DNA of 64,000 bases from Cheilinus undulatus (Eukaryota > Chordata > Actinopteri > Labriformes > Labridae), in assembly GCF_018320785.1 (NCBI RefSeq), contig NC_054867.1, positions 37,860,855 to 37,924,854 on the forward strand. Reading direction: 5' to 3'. The notes below the pieces were generated by a model. That model was given only the letters and a program-made list of their open reading frames with translations, did not search any database and was not told the DNA's origin. The translations under genes were made by a program, and so were the position numbers. Within the stretch, counting starts at the first letter, position 1. The number at the start of each line of letters is the position of its first letter. This document shows, in pieces, positions 63,716 to 64,000 of the stretch.

Positions 63716-64000
63716 TTAGTAACTGTTGCCGTTGATTTGGTGAAGGTCCACCTGCATCATGTTGATCCCACTGCTGGCTAATCGAGCTATGCTCTCTGCA
63801 GATAAGGTTTCCATGGTGACTATGGTGTGCTGCTCATTTGATGTTGCTCCCACTTCGACTTTTGTAATTGCTGTAGGAGAGCCGGCGTCATTGGACCCTG
63901 GGGTGCCACAAGTAGCGGCCACTGCTTTCTTGTTTAAGTGGGTTTTGATATGCTTTGAGAGGTGATCGCTGCGCATGAAGCGTTTGGGACACTCTGGACA
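63716..64000 (-). CDS. sp1: Sp1 transcription factor, C-terminal end, partial at right edge
   Basis: The open frame enters from the right edge with CPECPKRFMRSDHLSKHIKT, the third C2H2 finger of the Sp family (final H-x3-H in HIKTH), then LNKK. The tail ends ESIARLASSGINMMQVDLHQINGNSY and TAG/TAA-type stop at 63716-63718. Human SP1 ends GIARLANSGINVMQVADLQS-INISGNGF, which separates it from Sp3 and Sp4. Sp1 binds GC boxes as a general activator. Ninety-five codons including stop are visible; the rest of the gene lies outside the window. Position next to amhr2 agrees with human synteny. Confidence 0.94.
   Translation of the reverse strand, partial: CPECPKRFMRSDHLSKHIKTHLNKKAVAATCGTPGSNDAGSPTAITKVEVGATSNEQHTIVTMETLSAESIARLASSGINMMQVDLHQINGNSY

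Overview
The window is nuclear DNA from a bony fish, most likely a percomorph teleost. It shows spliced vertebrate genes with GT-AG introns, AT-rich introns, Tc1 transposons with TA target duplications, hAT-like MITEs and tRNA-headed SINEs. The gene order map3k12 - pcbp2 - prr13 - amhr2 - (a cdca7 family gene) - sp1 matches the human 12q13 block SP1-AMHR2-PRR13-PCBP2-MAP3K12, except for the extra cdca7-type gene between amhr2 and sp1. Exon models below were built by hand from open frames, splice sites, phase and recalled family sequences. No search was run.

Layout: map3k12 (+) enters at the left edge inside its kinase domain and ends at 13728; its 3'UTR may run to about 16.8 kb. pcbp2 (-) is convergent with it, with start codon at 35755 and two alternative last exons. 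The distal one (18091-18127) encodes the short PCBP2/PCBP3-type end. The proximal one (22549-23011) encodes a long Ser/Thr/Pro tail whose ends resemble PCBP4. prr13 (-) lies upstream of pcbp2 (42890 to 38277); its last intron holds a Tc1 element and SINEs, and its last exon is only a Ser run plus DSE. amhr2 (-) runs 54673 to 48526 in 11 coding exons. A complete cdca7-family gene (+) runs 56832-61990 in 8 coding exons, divergent from amhr2 and convergent with sp1 (-), of which only the C-terminal exon (63716-64000) is present.

Roles: the genes are not a pathway but a conserved neighbourhood near a Hox-bearing paralogon. They encode a stress MAP3K (DLK), a poly(C)-binding RNA regulator, a small proline-rich nuclear protein, the anti-Mullerian hormone type II receptor, a zinc-finger partner of the HELLS remodeller, and a general GC-box transcription factor.

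The most notable observations are the two pcbp2 terminal exons with a C-rich tract before the proximal one, the third cdca7-type paralogue beside sp1, a probable GC-AG intron in amhr2, Lys-Gly-His repeats in Prr13, and a degenerate ~275-bp tandem array inside a map3k12 intron. No virus-like elements, CRISPR arrays, rRNA or convincing tRNA genes were seen.
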